From Symsagittifera roscoffensis (Eukaryota > Xenacoelomorpha > Acoela > Convolutidae): a stretch of 64,000 nucleotides of DNA. Both the position numbers and the translations under genes were made by a program. Positions 26,116 through 35,576 of this stretch are shown piece after piece. Each line of letters starts with the position of its first letter. Position 1 is the first letter of the stretch. The notes beneath the pieces were generated by a model. It was not told where the DNA came from. It ran no database searches and saw only the letters and a list, made by a program, of their open reading frames with translations. Location: the NCBI RefSeq assembly GCF_963678635.1, contig NC_087068.1, forward strand, positions 31,250,318 through 31,314,317, given 5' to 3'.

Positions 26116-27006
26116 GAGGAAGAGGATGAAGAGGAGCAAGGGGACTTTGGATCTCAAGTCAGCCTCAATAGTTCAATCGAGGAGAATGAGGCATACGTCG
26201 GAAGAGAGACTGGAACCATGGACAAATTTGGTGTAGTGACAACGATAAGCAAAGAGGCAAACACACCGGGCCAGTCAAAAGACTTCGCGATTATGACGAG
26301 TTCAGAGCCACAAACTGGACAGAGTAGAACCAGAGGGCTAGGCAACGCGTTAGCAGATCCTGAAATAGATAATGGGAAGACGTCGAGACAGAGAGTCAAG
26401 GCCCGGATCTCGACCAGCACGAAGCTACCTGGGACCGACAGGGTTACACCGCCACTAGTGACGCCACTCGTGGATAACGGGGCAGCACTAGAAGAAGCCT
26501 TAAACAGCATAGTGGACAGTTTAGGAGAACAAAACGAGCAGATGTCAATAAGGATGAGTGAACTAGAAAGGGCAGTCCACATTGAAAGAGAGAGTCTGCG
26601 GGAAGAAATAAACCGCAACAGACAAGAAGTTGGCAGGAGCGAAAAACGCCTGAAAGAAAGAACGGACGAACATATGGCGAGGAACTTGTCACGAATGACA
26701 AGAGAGGCGGAACAGCGAGAGTTACGCTTAAGAGACGACATGGAGAAGTTAAGAATTCAACAAGAGCAGTCTCTTGGGACTCTTGACACAAAGATAGACG
26801 CGATGATGGAGAGGCGAACTCAGGCTATCAAGGATAGGTTGGACGGGCTACTAAGCAGCAAGAGTGGACCAAAAGAAGGAGAACCGAACTCGGGAGGTCC
26901 CAGCGAGGAACCGAGGGTGAACTTCAATGAACATCAGAGGAGGAAGACGTATGGATCCACTAGAGACAGGGGCAGTTCATCAGGCTATGCCACAAGGGGT
27001 AATTGA
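26116..27006 (+). CDS. gag: gag coiled-coil segment, ended by in-frame TGA
   Basis: Same frame as the segment before. The first internal ATG is at 26218 (MDKFGVVTT). About 26470-26850 encodes a long charged coiled coil (LEEALNSIVDSL through MRERL-like heptads rich in Glu, Arg, Leu), as in many retroelement Gag proteins where it drives assembly. It then becomes Gly/Ser/Arg-rich and stops at TGA 27004-27006. The frame stays open immediately after this stop into the capsid-like and nucleocapsid part. The bases around the stop (AAT TGA ACA) do not match a strong known readthrough context. Confidence 0.75.
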   Translation, partial: EEEDEEEQGDFGSQVSLNSSIEENEAYVGRETGTMDKFGVVTTISKEANTPGQSKDFAIMTSSEPQTGQSRTRGLGNALADPEIDNGKTSRQRVKARISTSTKLPGTDRVTPPLVTPLVDNGAALEEALNSIVDSLGEQNEQMSIRMSELERAVHIERESLREEINRNRQEVGRSEKRLKERTDEHMARNLSRMTREAEQRELRLRDDMEKLRIQQEQSLGTLDTKIDAMMERRTQAIKDRLDGLLSSKSGPKEGEPNSGGPSEEPRVNFNEHQRRKTYGSTRDRGSSSGYATRGN

Positions 27007-29748
27007 ACATGGGGCCCGAACAGTAGAGCAAGTTCAACGGAGAACAGACAAACCTCTAAGGAACGACCAACGCAAGGCACACATGCGACTGGGAGAAGTG
27101 ACTCCGGCAACAGGGGGCATGCAAGCCCGAGGAGGAGTCATGTGGGCCAAGCGGGAAACGCTCACGGTGATTCGGATTGCAGGGATGCACCGCACACAGA
27201 GCCTTCGACGAGGTGTGAGGACACTCAAGCGGGACACTCAAGGGATGCTACGGCAATGGCCACAGCATTTGAACCCCTAAACAGGTCTTTGGAGACATTC
27301 CTGACAAGGTTATCAAGAACCAATGAACGCAGTGAGAAGTCCAGAAGAGTCTTTAAGAAACCAAGATGCTACAAAGACGAATCTGATGGCTGTATTGATA
27401 CCTGGATAGAGGTAATGAAGCTGCATTTCGAGGAAGAGGACTTGTCGGAGAGACAGGAATTCAGCGCGCTCACCAGCAACTTAGAAGGGACAGCCCTGAA
27501 CTGTGTAATGGCCAAGAAGCAATATCAACGTGACACTGCTGAGAAAATCTTCGAAATCTTGTTAAACCGTTTTGGATCAGGGGTGCAGGGGCACCAGGCG
27601 ATGATGCGCTTCGAGAAACGGAGGCAACGAGAAGATGAAACGATAGACAAGTTCCTCGATGATTTGGAAATGCTGAGAAGACGCAGCCAACCGGATGAGT
27701 CAATAGGAAGGATGAACCTAGCCGTAGCCTCAAAATTCATCGATGGTGTGAAAAATGATGAACTTCGTACGATGCTAGCAACGCATTACACACCACTATC
27801 AACCAATGCGCCAACACCGGAGGAGTTGAGGCTCAAATCAAAAGAGTATCTTTTGTTGAAACCTCCTTCGAGATCCGGATATTACAAGAACAATTATGGC
27901 AATTTTAACAACGGACCAGCAAACCAAGGGAACAATTGGTACAAACCGAGGGATGATATGGACAAGAGACGCTCTTGTGCTAATTGCAGTTCAACGGACC
28001 ATCATGTGTCAGCATGCCCAGCCTACAAACAAGGCATGAAAGCAATAGGCTTTAGCCTCGAGGACGAAGATGCGTCAGAGTTGGACCATGAGGATTTCAT
28101 GAGAGGAGTAATTGCGAAATTCGGCCCGAGATGTTTCTTTTGCAACTTGGAAGGTCATTTTAAATCAGATTGTCCGCAATTCTGGGATGCAGTGGCAGAC
28201 ATCAAGCATCCAAGACATGAAGAAGCTTTGTCAGGAGTGAAAGCCAGCAAGGCTCGACTTTTGAGTGAAGCGGAGGCACACAGAAAGGATAAACCTCAAG
28301 AGCTGGCGGCAAAGAAGATGCAAGCGGTAACAGAGGAGGCACGTGAGCCGGAACCAGCAACTGCGGCTGACGACTTCAAGATTGATTATAAGGCAGCCGC
28401 AAGGGATGCTCTGAATAGAGTACAGCAGGAATTGGTGACCAAAGAGATCGAACAAAAAGTGAAACTTGAACTGGAAAATGAGAAGCTTCAGGAGCAACTG
28501 AATACCTTCGAAGCAACGGAGCTTGAAGAAACGAAAGCACCAAGCAGTTTAAACATGAAACTTAAAGTGATCTCCGGTAAGAGGTTCGGCATGATGCCGC
28601 AAGGAAGCAAGATACAGTCGATAATCTCAGTGGCTGGACATCAGGTGATCAGAAATCTGAGTGAACCATCCGAGTTCACTTTGATGCATTTGGACACATA
28701 TGCAGATTATCTGAGACAGGTGGAGCCACGCACCGAGTCGAGAGCTGTGCGAGCACTACTAACGACGGGTGGCCCTCGCATGAAGAAACTTCATGGACGC
28801 TACCTAGAGGTCTATGGGCCGTATCAAGTAATGCTGAACGTGGATGGAATCAGTATCTACACCAGGACTTATGTAACAACAGATGATGACCAAATGGGGC
28901 AGATCTATTTGGGAGAAGAGGAACTCAAGGTCCGCAGGATAGGCAATGACGCCATGATGGAACAAGACGCAGTACACATTGGATATGAAGCAGATGTGAC
29001 AGCACATCTGCTCGACACCAACGGAATAAAAATCGGAGTCACAGGGCTTCTGGACACAGGAGCGGTAGTGAGTGTGATGCCGATAAAAACTTGGGAAAGA
29101 ATGGGCTTCACGCGGGAAGATCTAATTCCAACGAATCTCCGACTGGCCGCAGCCAATCGAGGAGCTATCTACGTAGCCGGAAGAACACCAATAACGGTCC
29201 TCCACATGGGAGGACGGGATCTTTGGATGAGCTTCCTGGTGGTAGAGAATCTGGACGATGCCGACCAATTCATCTTGGGCAGAGATTTTGTCAGGAATTT
29301 TGACGTGATGATTGACTTGAACAACGGTCTGATACGGATTAGAAACCCGGACCGAAAGTATGTTAAGAGACCAATTAATAGGATAATAACAGACGAAAAG
29401 AAGGTACCAGTTTTCTTGGATAGAAAAGTAAAATTACAACCAGGACAAGCTGTGGTAGCAATTTTTAGAATGAGAAATTCGAATTCGTTAAGTGATAGTA
29501 AACAGGTTTGCTTAGTACCAAATCCAAATAGTCAGAGTTCGGTGATTTTAGGCCGGAGCTTCTCGGTAACGCGAAACGGACTGTGTGTCAGTGTGTTGTT
29601 GAACACACTGGACACCACGGTTTCAATCCAGCGTGGAAAGAAGCTTGGCTACGCTTTGCCGATGAGGACCGACTATGAGGAGACACAAAACTTGAAGAAA
29701 TATAGTTTGAAAGATAAAGATATCATGCCAATAAAGATAAAATTTTAA
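27007..29748 (+). CDS. gag: Gag capsid-nucleocapsid-protease polyprotein segment
   Basis: About 910 codons open after the TGA, ending at TAA 29746-29748. The first part (about 27280-27870) has the helical retrotransposon-Gag pattern, with IDTWIEVMKLHFEEEDL, FSALTSNLEGTAL and FLDDLEMLRRRSQP. Two CCHC zinc knuckles of form CX2CX4HX4C follow at 27976-28017 (CANCSSTDHH...) and 28132-28173 (CFFCNLEGHF...). An acidic, helical spacer leads to a retropepsin-like protease with catalytic LLDTGAVVSVM (Asp codon at 29053) and a LGRDFVRNFDVMIDL partner motif. Protease therefore belongs to the gag frame. This part has no internal ATG favoured as a start, so expression as one polyprotein with the upstream segments is likely. 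Confidence 0.92.
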   Translation, partial: TWGPNSRASSTENRQTSKERPTQGTHATGRSDSGNRGHASPRRSHVGQAGNAHGDSDCRDAPHTEPSTRCEDTQAGHSRDATAMATAFEPLNRSLETFLTRLSRTNERSEKSRRVFKKPRCYKDESDGCIDTWIEVMKLHFEEEDLSERQEFSALTSNLEGTALNCVMAKKQYQRDTAEKIFEILLNRFGSGVQGHQAMMRFEKRRQREDETIDKFLDDLEMLRRRSQPDESIGRMNLAVASKFIDGVKNDELRTMLATHYTPLSTNAPTPEELRLKSKEYLLLKPPSRSGYYKNNYGNFNNGPANQGNNWYKPRDDMDKRRSCANCSSTDHHVSACPAYKQGMKAIGFSLEDEDASELDHEDFMRGVIAKFGPRCFFCNLEGHFKSDCPQFWDAVADIKHPRHEEALSGVKASKARLLSEAEAHRKDKPQELAAKKMQAVTEEAREPEPATAADDFKIDYKAAARDALNRVQQELVTKEIEQKVKLELENEKLQEQLNTFEATELEETKAPSSLNMKLKVISGKRFGMMPQGSKIQSIISVAGHQVIRNLSEPSEFTLMHLDTYADYLRQVEPRTESRAVRALLTTGGPRMKKLHGRYLEVYGPYQVMLNVDGISIYTRTYVTTDDDQMGQIYLGEEELKVRRIGNDAMMEQDAVHIGYEADVTAHLLDTNGIKIGVTGLLDTGAVVSVMPIKTWERMGFTREDLIPTNLRLAAANRGAIYVAGRTPITVLHMGGRDLWMSFLVVENLDDADQFILGRDFVRNFDVMIDLNNGLIRIRNPDRKYVKRPINRIITDEKKVPVFLDRKVKLQPGQAVVAIFRMRNSNSLSDSKQVCLVPNPNSQSSVILGRSFSVTRNGLCVSVLLNTLDTTVSIQRGKKLGYALPMRTDYEETQNLKKYSLKDKDIMPIKIKF

Positions 29749-29789
29749 AGAGGATTAATGAATTAAAATCTATTCATAAATTTTTTTCA

Positions 29790-32700
29790 ATGAAATCCGA
29801 AACGGACGACGGCTTATCAAGCTGCTCGAATTTTCCGGAACGCCCCTCGTCATATGAACTAGAATCTGACAAACCGGTTTTGCCAGAGATAGAACATTTA
29901 AAAGGCAAAATAGGTGAGGGAGATTTCGAAAAATTGCGGGACCTCCTAAATCGAAACGCAGATGTATTTTCAAAACATAAGGCGGATATCGGTTGCTGTA
30001 ATTTCGTCGAACACGAAATCGAACTAGAAGAGGGCGCCGTTCCCCACAGGGAAGGCGCAAGGCGAATGACGCCACATAAATCGGAAGCGTGCCGAGCGGA
30101 AATAGATATGTTGCTTGAATACGACATGATAGAACCCTCGAAATCGCCATGGGCTTGCGGAGTAGTAATGGCGAAAAAGAAAGGGGGGCAGCTTAGATTT
30201 TGTTGCGACTTTCGTTACTTGAACGCGGTAACGATAAAAGATGCGTACCCGATACCGCGAATAGACGAGAGCCTATCTAAGCTTGGTGATGCCAAGTTCT
30301 TCACCACATTGGACTTAGGTTCTGCCTTCTGGCAGGTACCTCTGCGAAAGAAGGACAGAGAGAAAACCGGATTCGCGTGCGAATTAGGATTGTACCAGTG
30401 GAAGAGGATGCCCTTCGGCTTGTGCAATGCAACGGCCACTTTTCAAAGACTGATGGCTCAGGTTTTGACGAAAGTGACCAAGAAGTACGGGAATCTCGTG
30501 ATGTGTTACGTGGATGACGTAGTCATAGCGACACCGACCCTGGAAGACCACATTGATAGGCTCGATGAGGTCTTTGGATGCATGAAAAGAGCAGGATTAA
30601 AGTGCAAACCATCGAAATGTGAAATCCTAAGGGATTCGATAAAGTACCTGGGAAGAATGGTGGATAGGCATGGTGTGAGGCCGGACCCGGAAGCAGTGGA
30701 GGCAGTGCTGACATGGAAAGCTCCCAGAACGGACACACAGCTCCTGAGCTTCCTAGGGTTTGCCAATTACTACCGAGAATTCATAAAAGGATATGCGGAC
30801 AAGGTGTATCCGATGCAGAAGCTGATGCGCAACAAGGGGAAAAATTTCGAATGGAACGATGAGGCACAGGTTGCTTTCGAGAACATAAAGCGGGAACTGT
30901 GCGAAGCGCCAGTGCTGGGCATGCCTACAGAAAAAGGCATGTATGTTCTCGACACAGACGCATCGGTGGTGGCCATCTCAGGAATCTTGCATCAAGAGCA
31001 AGAATGGAACGGAAGAACGGTTCTCCGTCCCATTGCATACGGCAGCAAGGTCTTGAGTGACACAGAGATGAAATATGGCGCACCGAAAGCAGAAATGTTT
31101 GCAGTAGTCACCTTCGTGGAAAAGTACCGTGCATACTTGGGGAGCGCTCCCTTCAAGTTAAGCGTAGACAACAGAGCGTTATCCTGGTTGAAGACCTACT
31201 CGATGGATCAGAGTTATATTGGTAGATGGATAGTAAGACTGGATGGCTACCATATGATAATCGAACATAGGATGCGTGATAAACACCAGAATGCTGATAG
31301 CCTCAGCAAGAAAACTGAGTTCTATGAAAGATTGGAGCAGAAGCAGGCCAATCAGGCGGAAATAAAGGAGGGATTCTCGTTTCTGGACAAAGAAACTTAT
31401 GAAGCGCTTCCCTTAACGAGATGGTTGGATAAGTCTGGACATCCAATTCCAGGGCACCCTGAGTTACCTGTAGAGAAAGCAGCCGAGATAAAGATCCTGT
31501 CCAAGGAGGACCCGGTCCCCTTGGATTTGTTGCTGCGCTCGAACCTGGTCCAGCAAGAACTCTCTCGCATGAATATAAACAGCCTCTCATTATTGGATAA
31601 AACGGTGCAAGTCACACCACAAGTGATGCGGATGCTGGGTGGATCGTTAGAAAGAGAAGTGACCAGAGATGACCCCGAGTGGACAGCAGCAGTGGCATCG
31701 CTAACAGTCAGGGAGAAGGTGAAGATCATGCCGTCCAGACGACAGCACGAGGAGAACGAGAGGGATTGTAGGACAATAGTTCAGCAACTAGTATCCTCAA
31801 TACCCCAAGAGATTTTAACCAATACATCTTACGGACAGAAAGAACAGGGGAGCAGCAAGCGAAAGAAAACCCTCACCTTTGTGGACCGGGATAAAGAGGG
31901 TGAAGAGGTAGAACAAAATCTGCTGCAGGACTATTTGTCCGGGGAGACGGATGATGAAAAGAACCAGCGATCACAAGATCAACACCCGGGACAAGGAAAT
32001 TTGTCCGGGGAGTCTGAGATAAACGAGAAAATTCCTGATGAGAAACAGGACCTAGAGAACAAGGTTTTGTCCGGGGAGTTCAGATGGATGCGAAGAAAGC
32101 ACAGTCATGATCTGGAAGAGAGCGCAGTCTCCAGCACAACCTCTTCGACGGATGATGATTCCCGAAACTCAGGAATGGAATTCTATTCAGACAGGAACTC
32201 GAGTTCGGAATCCGAACTGTCAGAAGTAGCGATACACACGCTACTAGTGGAAACTCGGGCAAGGGACTTGGGCAGAGAAGTGTACCAGGATCCTGACAGT
32301 GATCGCTACCTAATACCAAGCGAAAGAGTCTTTGACAACGCAGCGGATGACTTGGAGACAATAGCGGTATCGAAACGCTCGATAAGCCTGTTGCCGCAGA
32401 AAGAAGTAGTCAGGACTGATCTTCAGCCGTTTGAACAAGAAACACAACCGTTGGCGAAGATTTGGTGCGTTAAGATGGAAGAAGACACACATCAGCCCAA
32501 CGAGCTGAATAGTCAGATGAGGGTCATGAAGACATACTTGGAGGCGAGATACAGACTCTCGTACCTTCTAAGAGCGCAGAGAAATGATCGCATGACAAGC
32601 AACCTGAAAAGGTGGATCGAGAATGGTTCTCCGGATAAAGGGGACCTCGAGGAAGATAGTTATCGCATCCTGAGACAATACTTCATGCAGAAGGAAGGGA

Positions 32701-35123
32701 GGTTATATTTGAACAAGGACGGGATTGTGGCTTGCAAAAGAAGGGAGGAAGACAGAGTCCTATACAAGTATAACGCGATAGTGTTACCGCAACTCTATCA
32801 GACAGAACTATTATTCAGGTCACATGATCAGATGGGCCATCAGGGGATCGACAAAGTATATCAGAGGATCCTGAAGCGCTTTGAGTGGCCTGGGATGAAA
32901 AAGGCATGCGAGAAATGGGTAACAGCATGTCTGTCATGCCAACAGGTCAAGGATCCAAGGAAGTTGCGATTTCCTTTACAATCGATCGAGTCGTCTGAAT
33001 TCAACGAGGTGGTGCAAATAGATCACCAAAAGATATGCATGACAGACAATGGTTATAATCAGGTGCTGGTCATGATAGACCATTTCACGAAGTATGCAGA
33101 GGCCGTGCCCTGCATAACTGCCTCGGCGGAAGAGACATGCGACCACCTGATCAATACGTGGATAGCAAGACATGGTTGTCCGATGACGTTTCAATCGGAT
33201 AATGGAACAGCTTTCGTAGGAGAGCTTACGAAAGAGCTTATGAGACGCTCACAGGTCGCTCAGGCTCAATGCACGACATACCACCCTCAGACGAATGGCT
33301 TAGTGGAAAGACAGAACAGGACGTTAGTGTCGATGCTGAGAGTATATTGTTCCAGGTACATGACCGATTGGGACAGATACCTTCCACAGGTGATGGGAGC
33401 ATATAACAGCACGCAACACTCCACCACTGGAGTCAGTCCACATATGATGCTAACTGGACACGAAAAGTCTTTACCCTTAACCTTCTTCTACCCAGAATAT
33501 GAGGGAAAGAAAACGTCCCCACAGGTCTACGTGAGGGATGTGATCAGACGCCAACAAGAGCTGAACGATTTGTGTAGACGAAACACTCAGCAGGCACAGG
33601 CAAGGCAGAGGAAAAATTTCGACAAGAAAGCAGCTGGTGCAAAGGCTTACTCGGTGGGAGACTACGTATGGGTATTTCAGAACGTTATACCACCGAAAGA
33701 GACAAAGAAGCTCCTAAAAAAGTGGAGGGGACCCTTCATGATTACAGAGGTGCACCAGGAGGGACGCTTTTATAGACTGAGTACTGGCCGAGCCGCCCAC
33801 TACGAGAACATCAAGCCACACAATCCATCGACAGAAGACTGGTGTATACCTGCAGACATGGAAGAAGGGGATTATCTAATGATTAATCCTGCTTGTGAGG
33901 TCAATGAAAAAGGCACCAGGGAGAAGAACGATGGAAACGAAGTCGTAGAGGAAGGTACGGATACACCGCTGGACCTGGATCCAAACGAACAGATCGAAGC
34001 GGACGATGAAACCTTACCCTACGCAGAGGAAGATTGGCAGGATCCCGAACAGATAGAGGTTCCCAAGAACTTGGAACCGGATCTTCCGTTCACCATACAG
34101 ACTCGTCAGAAGGATGGGATGAGACCAAGAAAGAAATACAATCCTTACGGTGACGACTTTGTAGTGGATAGGATAGATCTAAAGAAGATAGTGGAGGAAG
34201 TAGTGGGTCTAGAGGAAATAACTGTGTCACAAGACATTGACATAGTCGATGATCACGACGATGAGTGGGTTGACGACTGGTCAAAAACCGAGGTAGAATT
34301 CGACGACGAGCAACAGCAGTCTTACGAACAAGACTTGACGAACCTGCGTGTCTTAGAGTGGCTGAGTGAAACGATCACGGATCCAGAGGAGACCAGCGTC
34401 ACGATTCAAGACGTAGATCGTGAAAGCATGAAATACATCAAGACTGAACGAGATGATCCTTCCTGGGCTGCCCAGGAAGGACGACTACTCAATCCAGCTT
34501 CTAACCTTGACTTGATAACCGGTATGCGATCGACGGGGACGTCGATGGATATTTTTGTCCGGGGAGTGGGGGTAGGACTTACCCACACTGAAAACTTGAT
34601 AATAAAAAAATTAAGAATAGCAAGAGAAACAGGAGACTTAGAAGCAGAAACAGGCGAAGAGTCTAAGAAACCTGACATAGGCAGGGTAGTTGAGTCATAT
34701 TTTAACTTACCAAATAAATATTCAAGTAACATAATACTAACAGACAGTGATTTCATACTCACAAACAGAACATGTGCGATAGCAATCACCGCAGACATGA
34801 GTTTTAGGACAGCGTTAGCGGCAGATTTTAAGAGAGAATACAAAAACGTGGAATTCCTTTGGAAGCAAAGACCAGGGATAGGGGGCGTGGCAGCCTTACC
34901 TCCGGCGACGTCGCATACCGGGAAAATACTTGTGCTTCTTGGTAACGAGGGCGACGGAGAAGCAGCACGTGGACCCAGAGAACCTAGTCTTGTCTTTGAC
35001 GAGGCTGAGGGACTTCCTTGTCGAAATGGACGTCAAGGAGCTCTCGCTTCCAGTGTACGATCCAAACAGAGGAAGACTGCACCCTCGGGAATTGTACGCG
35101 CTTGTACACGTGATATTCTCTGA
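29790..35123 (+). CDS. pol: Pol polyprotein: RT, RNase H, integrase, start of macro domain
   Basis: A 1777-codon frame, shifted by -1 from gag; the frame is open from 29718 and so overlaps the gag end by about 30 nt, and the first ATG is at 29790. RT covers residues about 80-330, with catalytic YVDD at 239-243 and FGLCNATATFQRLM before it. RNase H covers about 385-520 (DTDAS, EMFAV, VDNRALSWL, NADSLSK). Residues about 530-960 form an unusual acidic, Ser-rich linker with a 22-residue repeat. Integrase follows: an HHCC zinc region near 1012-1051 and a catalytic triad D1078, D1137, E1173 with exactly 35 residues between the last two, then a WRGPFMI module. A long acidic tail leads to the first half of a macro domain from about residue 1640. 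After about 34925 this frame is probably read-through noise, because the macro domain continues in the next frame. Confidence 0.95.
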   Translation: MKSETDDGLSSCSNFPERPSSYELESDKPVLPEIEHLKGKIGEGDFEKLRDLLNRNADVFSKHKADIGCCNFVEHEIELEEGAVPHREGARRMTPHKSEACRAEIDMLLEYDMIEPSKSPWACGVVMAKKKGGQLRFCCDFRYLNAVTIKDAYPIPRIDESLSKLGDAKFFTTLDLGSAFWQVPLRKKDREKTGFACELGLYQWKRMPFGLCNATATFQRLMAQVLTKVTKKYGNLVMCYVDDVVIATPTLEDHIDRLDEVFGCMKRAGLKCKPSKCEILRDSIKYLGRMVDRHGVRPDPEAVEAVLTWKAPRTDTQLLSFLGFANYYREFIKGYADKVYPMQKLMRNKGKNFEWNDEAQVAFENIKRELCEAPVLGMPTEKGMYVLDTDASVVAISGILHQEQEWNGRTVLRPIAYGSKVLSDTEMKYGAPKAEMFAVVTFVEKYRAYLGSAPFKLSVDNRALSWLKTYSMDQSYIGRWIVRLDGYHMIIEHRMRDKHQNADSLSKKTEFYERLEQKQANQAEIKEGFSFLDKETYEALPLTRWLDKSGHPIPGHPELPVEKAAEIKILSKEDPVPLDLLLRSNLVQQELSRMNINSLSLLDKTVQVTPQVMRMLGGSLEREVTRDDPEWTAAVASLTVREKVKIMPSRRQHEENERDCRTIVQQLVSSIPQEILTNTSYGQKEQGSSKRKKTLTFVDRDKEGEEVEQNLLQDYLSGETDDEKNQRSQDQHPGQGNLSGESEINEKIPDEKQDLENKVLSGEFRWMRRKHSHDLEESAVSSTTSSTDDDSRNSGMEFYSDRNSSSESELSEVAIHTLLVETRARDLGREVYQDPDSDRYLIPSERVFDNAADDLETIAVSKRSISLLPQKEVVRTDLQPFEQETQPLAKIWCVKMEEDTHQPNELNSQMRVMKTYLEARYRLSYLLRAQRNDRMTSNLKRWIENGSPDKGDLEEDSYRILRQYFMQKEGRLYLNKDGIVACKRREEDRVLYKYNAIVLPQLYQTELLFRSHDQMGHQGIDKVYQRILKRFEWPGMKKACEKWVTACLSCQQVKDPRKLRFPLQSIESSEFNEVVQIDHQKICMTDNGYNQVLVMIDHFTKYAEAVPCITASAEETCDHLINTWIARHGCPMTFQSDNGTAFVGELTKELMRRSQVAQAQCTTYHPQTNGLVERQNRTLVSMLRVYCSRYMTDWDRYLPQVMGAYNSTQHSTTGVSPHMMLTGHEKSLPLTFFYPEYEGKKTSPQVYVRDVIRRQQELNDLCRRNTQQAQARQRKNFDKKAAGAKAYSVGDYVWVFQNVIPPKETKKLLKKWRGPFMITEVHQEGRFYRLSTGRAAHYENIKPHNPSTEDWCIPADMEEGDYLMINPACEVNEKGTREKNDGNEVVEEGTDTPLDLDPNEQIEADDETLPYAEEDWQDPEQIEVPKNLEPDLPFTIQTRQKDGMRPRKKYNPYGDDFVVDRIDLKKIVEEVVGLEEITVSQDIDIVDDHDDEWVDDWSKTEVEFDDEQQQSYEQDLTNLRVLEWLSETITDPEETSVTIQDVDRESMKYIKTERDDPSWAAQEGRLLNPASNLDLITGMRSTGTSMDIFVRGVGVGLTHTENLIIKKLRIARETGDLEAETGEESKKPDIGRVVESYFNLPNKYSSNIILTDSDFILTNRTCAIAITADMSFRTALAADFKREYKNVEFLWKQRPGIGGVAALPPATSHTGKILVLLGNEGDGEAARGPREPSLVFDEAEGLPCRNGRQGALASSVRSKQRKTAPSGIVRACTRDIL
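31934..32079 (+). repeat. 66-bp tandem repeat in the pol linker
   Basis: TTTGTCCGGGGAG occurs at 31934, 32000 and 32066, exactly 66 bp apart, encoding a repeated LSGE every 22 residues inside the RNase H-integrase linker. Between the repeats the residues vary but stay acidic and Gln/Asn-rich. A fourth copy lies at 34554-34567 in a different codon phase. Confidence 0.75.
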
Positions 35124-35175
35124 TACGAACATACAAGTATATCTACATAAGAAATATTACTTAAGTATAGGCTAA
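34700..35175 (+). CDS. Macro domain (TARG1/OARD1-like) split over two frames
   Basis: Macro domains bind or remove ADP-ribose. In the pol frame the core reads ILTDSDFILTNRTCAIAITA, then LAADFKREYKNVEFLWKQ and GGVAALPP, which matches the strand, Asn/Asp loop and helix order of small TARG1-like macro domains. From 34930 to the TAA at 35173-35175 another frame continues the fold with FLVTRATEKQ, VKELSLPVYDP, LHPRELYALV and VIFSDTNIQVYL. The frames cross inside GGGAAAATAC at 34920-34929, which fits a one-base indel in the A run or a +1 frameshift. The ADP-ribose loop (GAG in active relatives) reads SFRT, the catalytic-type Lys appears as Arg, and the second catalytic Asp seems replaced, so it may bind rather than hydrolyse. 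Confidence 0.72.
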
Positions 35176-35576
35176 GTGATGTGCGAGAGAGTGTTAGGCC
35201 AAAGACTAAGTTGTATGTAATATGTGATATATGTGTAATGTTATGTTATGTTATGTGTTAGGTTATTAAGATTATGGGTAAGTAGGGGTTAGTGACCATG
35301 AACAACTAGATGACAATCTTGGGAATAGATCCAAAGTTTGGACTGTCCAATCTTAGGTCGAATTCCAAAATTTTAGAAACCAATTGATTTTAATAAATTT
35401 TAGGATAAATATCTTTTTATCTGAACTGTTTTTAAGCAAATTTTAACGATATATGTTAAGGTGAAACAGATAAGTGTGATATTCGTGATTTCTTTTCTAG
35501 ATCCTGATTGATCATTTAAATTACTCACTTGAGTCAAATAATCGAATCGAATCAAATCAAACTTGAAAAGAATAGA
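35176..35576 (+). other. Spacer between pol and the extra ORFs, with a splice-acceptor-like site
   Basis: No long frame. It contains an (ATGTT)n run near 35237-35256. At 35491-35500 TCTTTTCTAG is a good match to a polypyrimidine tract plus AG, 77 nt before the ATG of the next ORF. This position would suit a spliced subgenomic mRNA like those used for env genes. The matching donor is not established. Confidence 0.45.
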
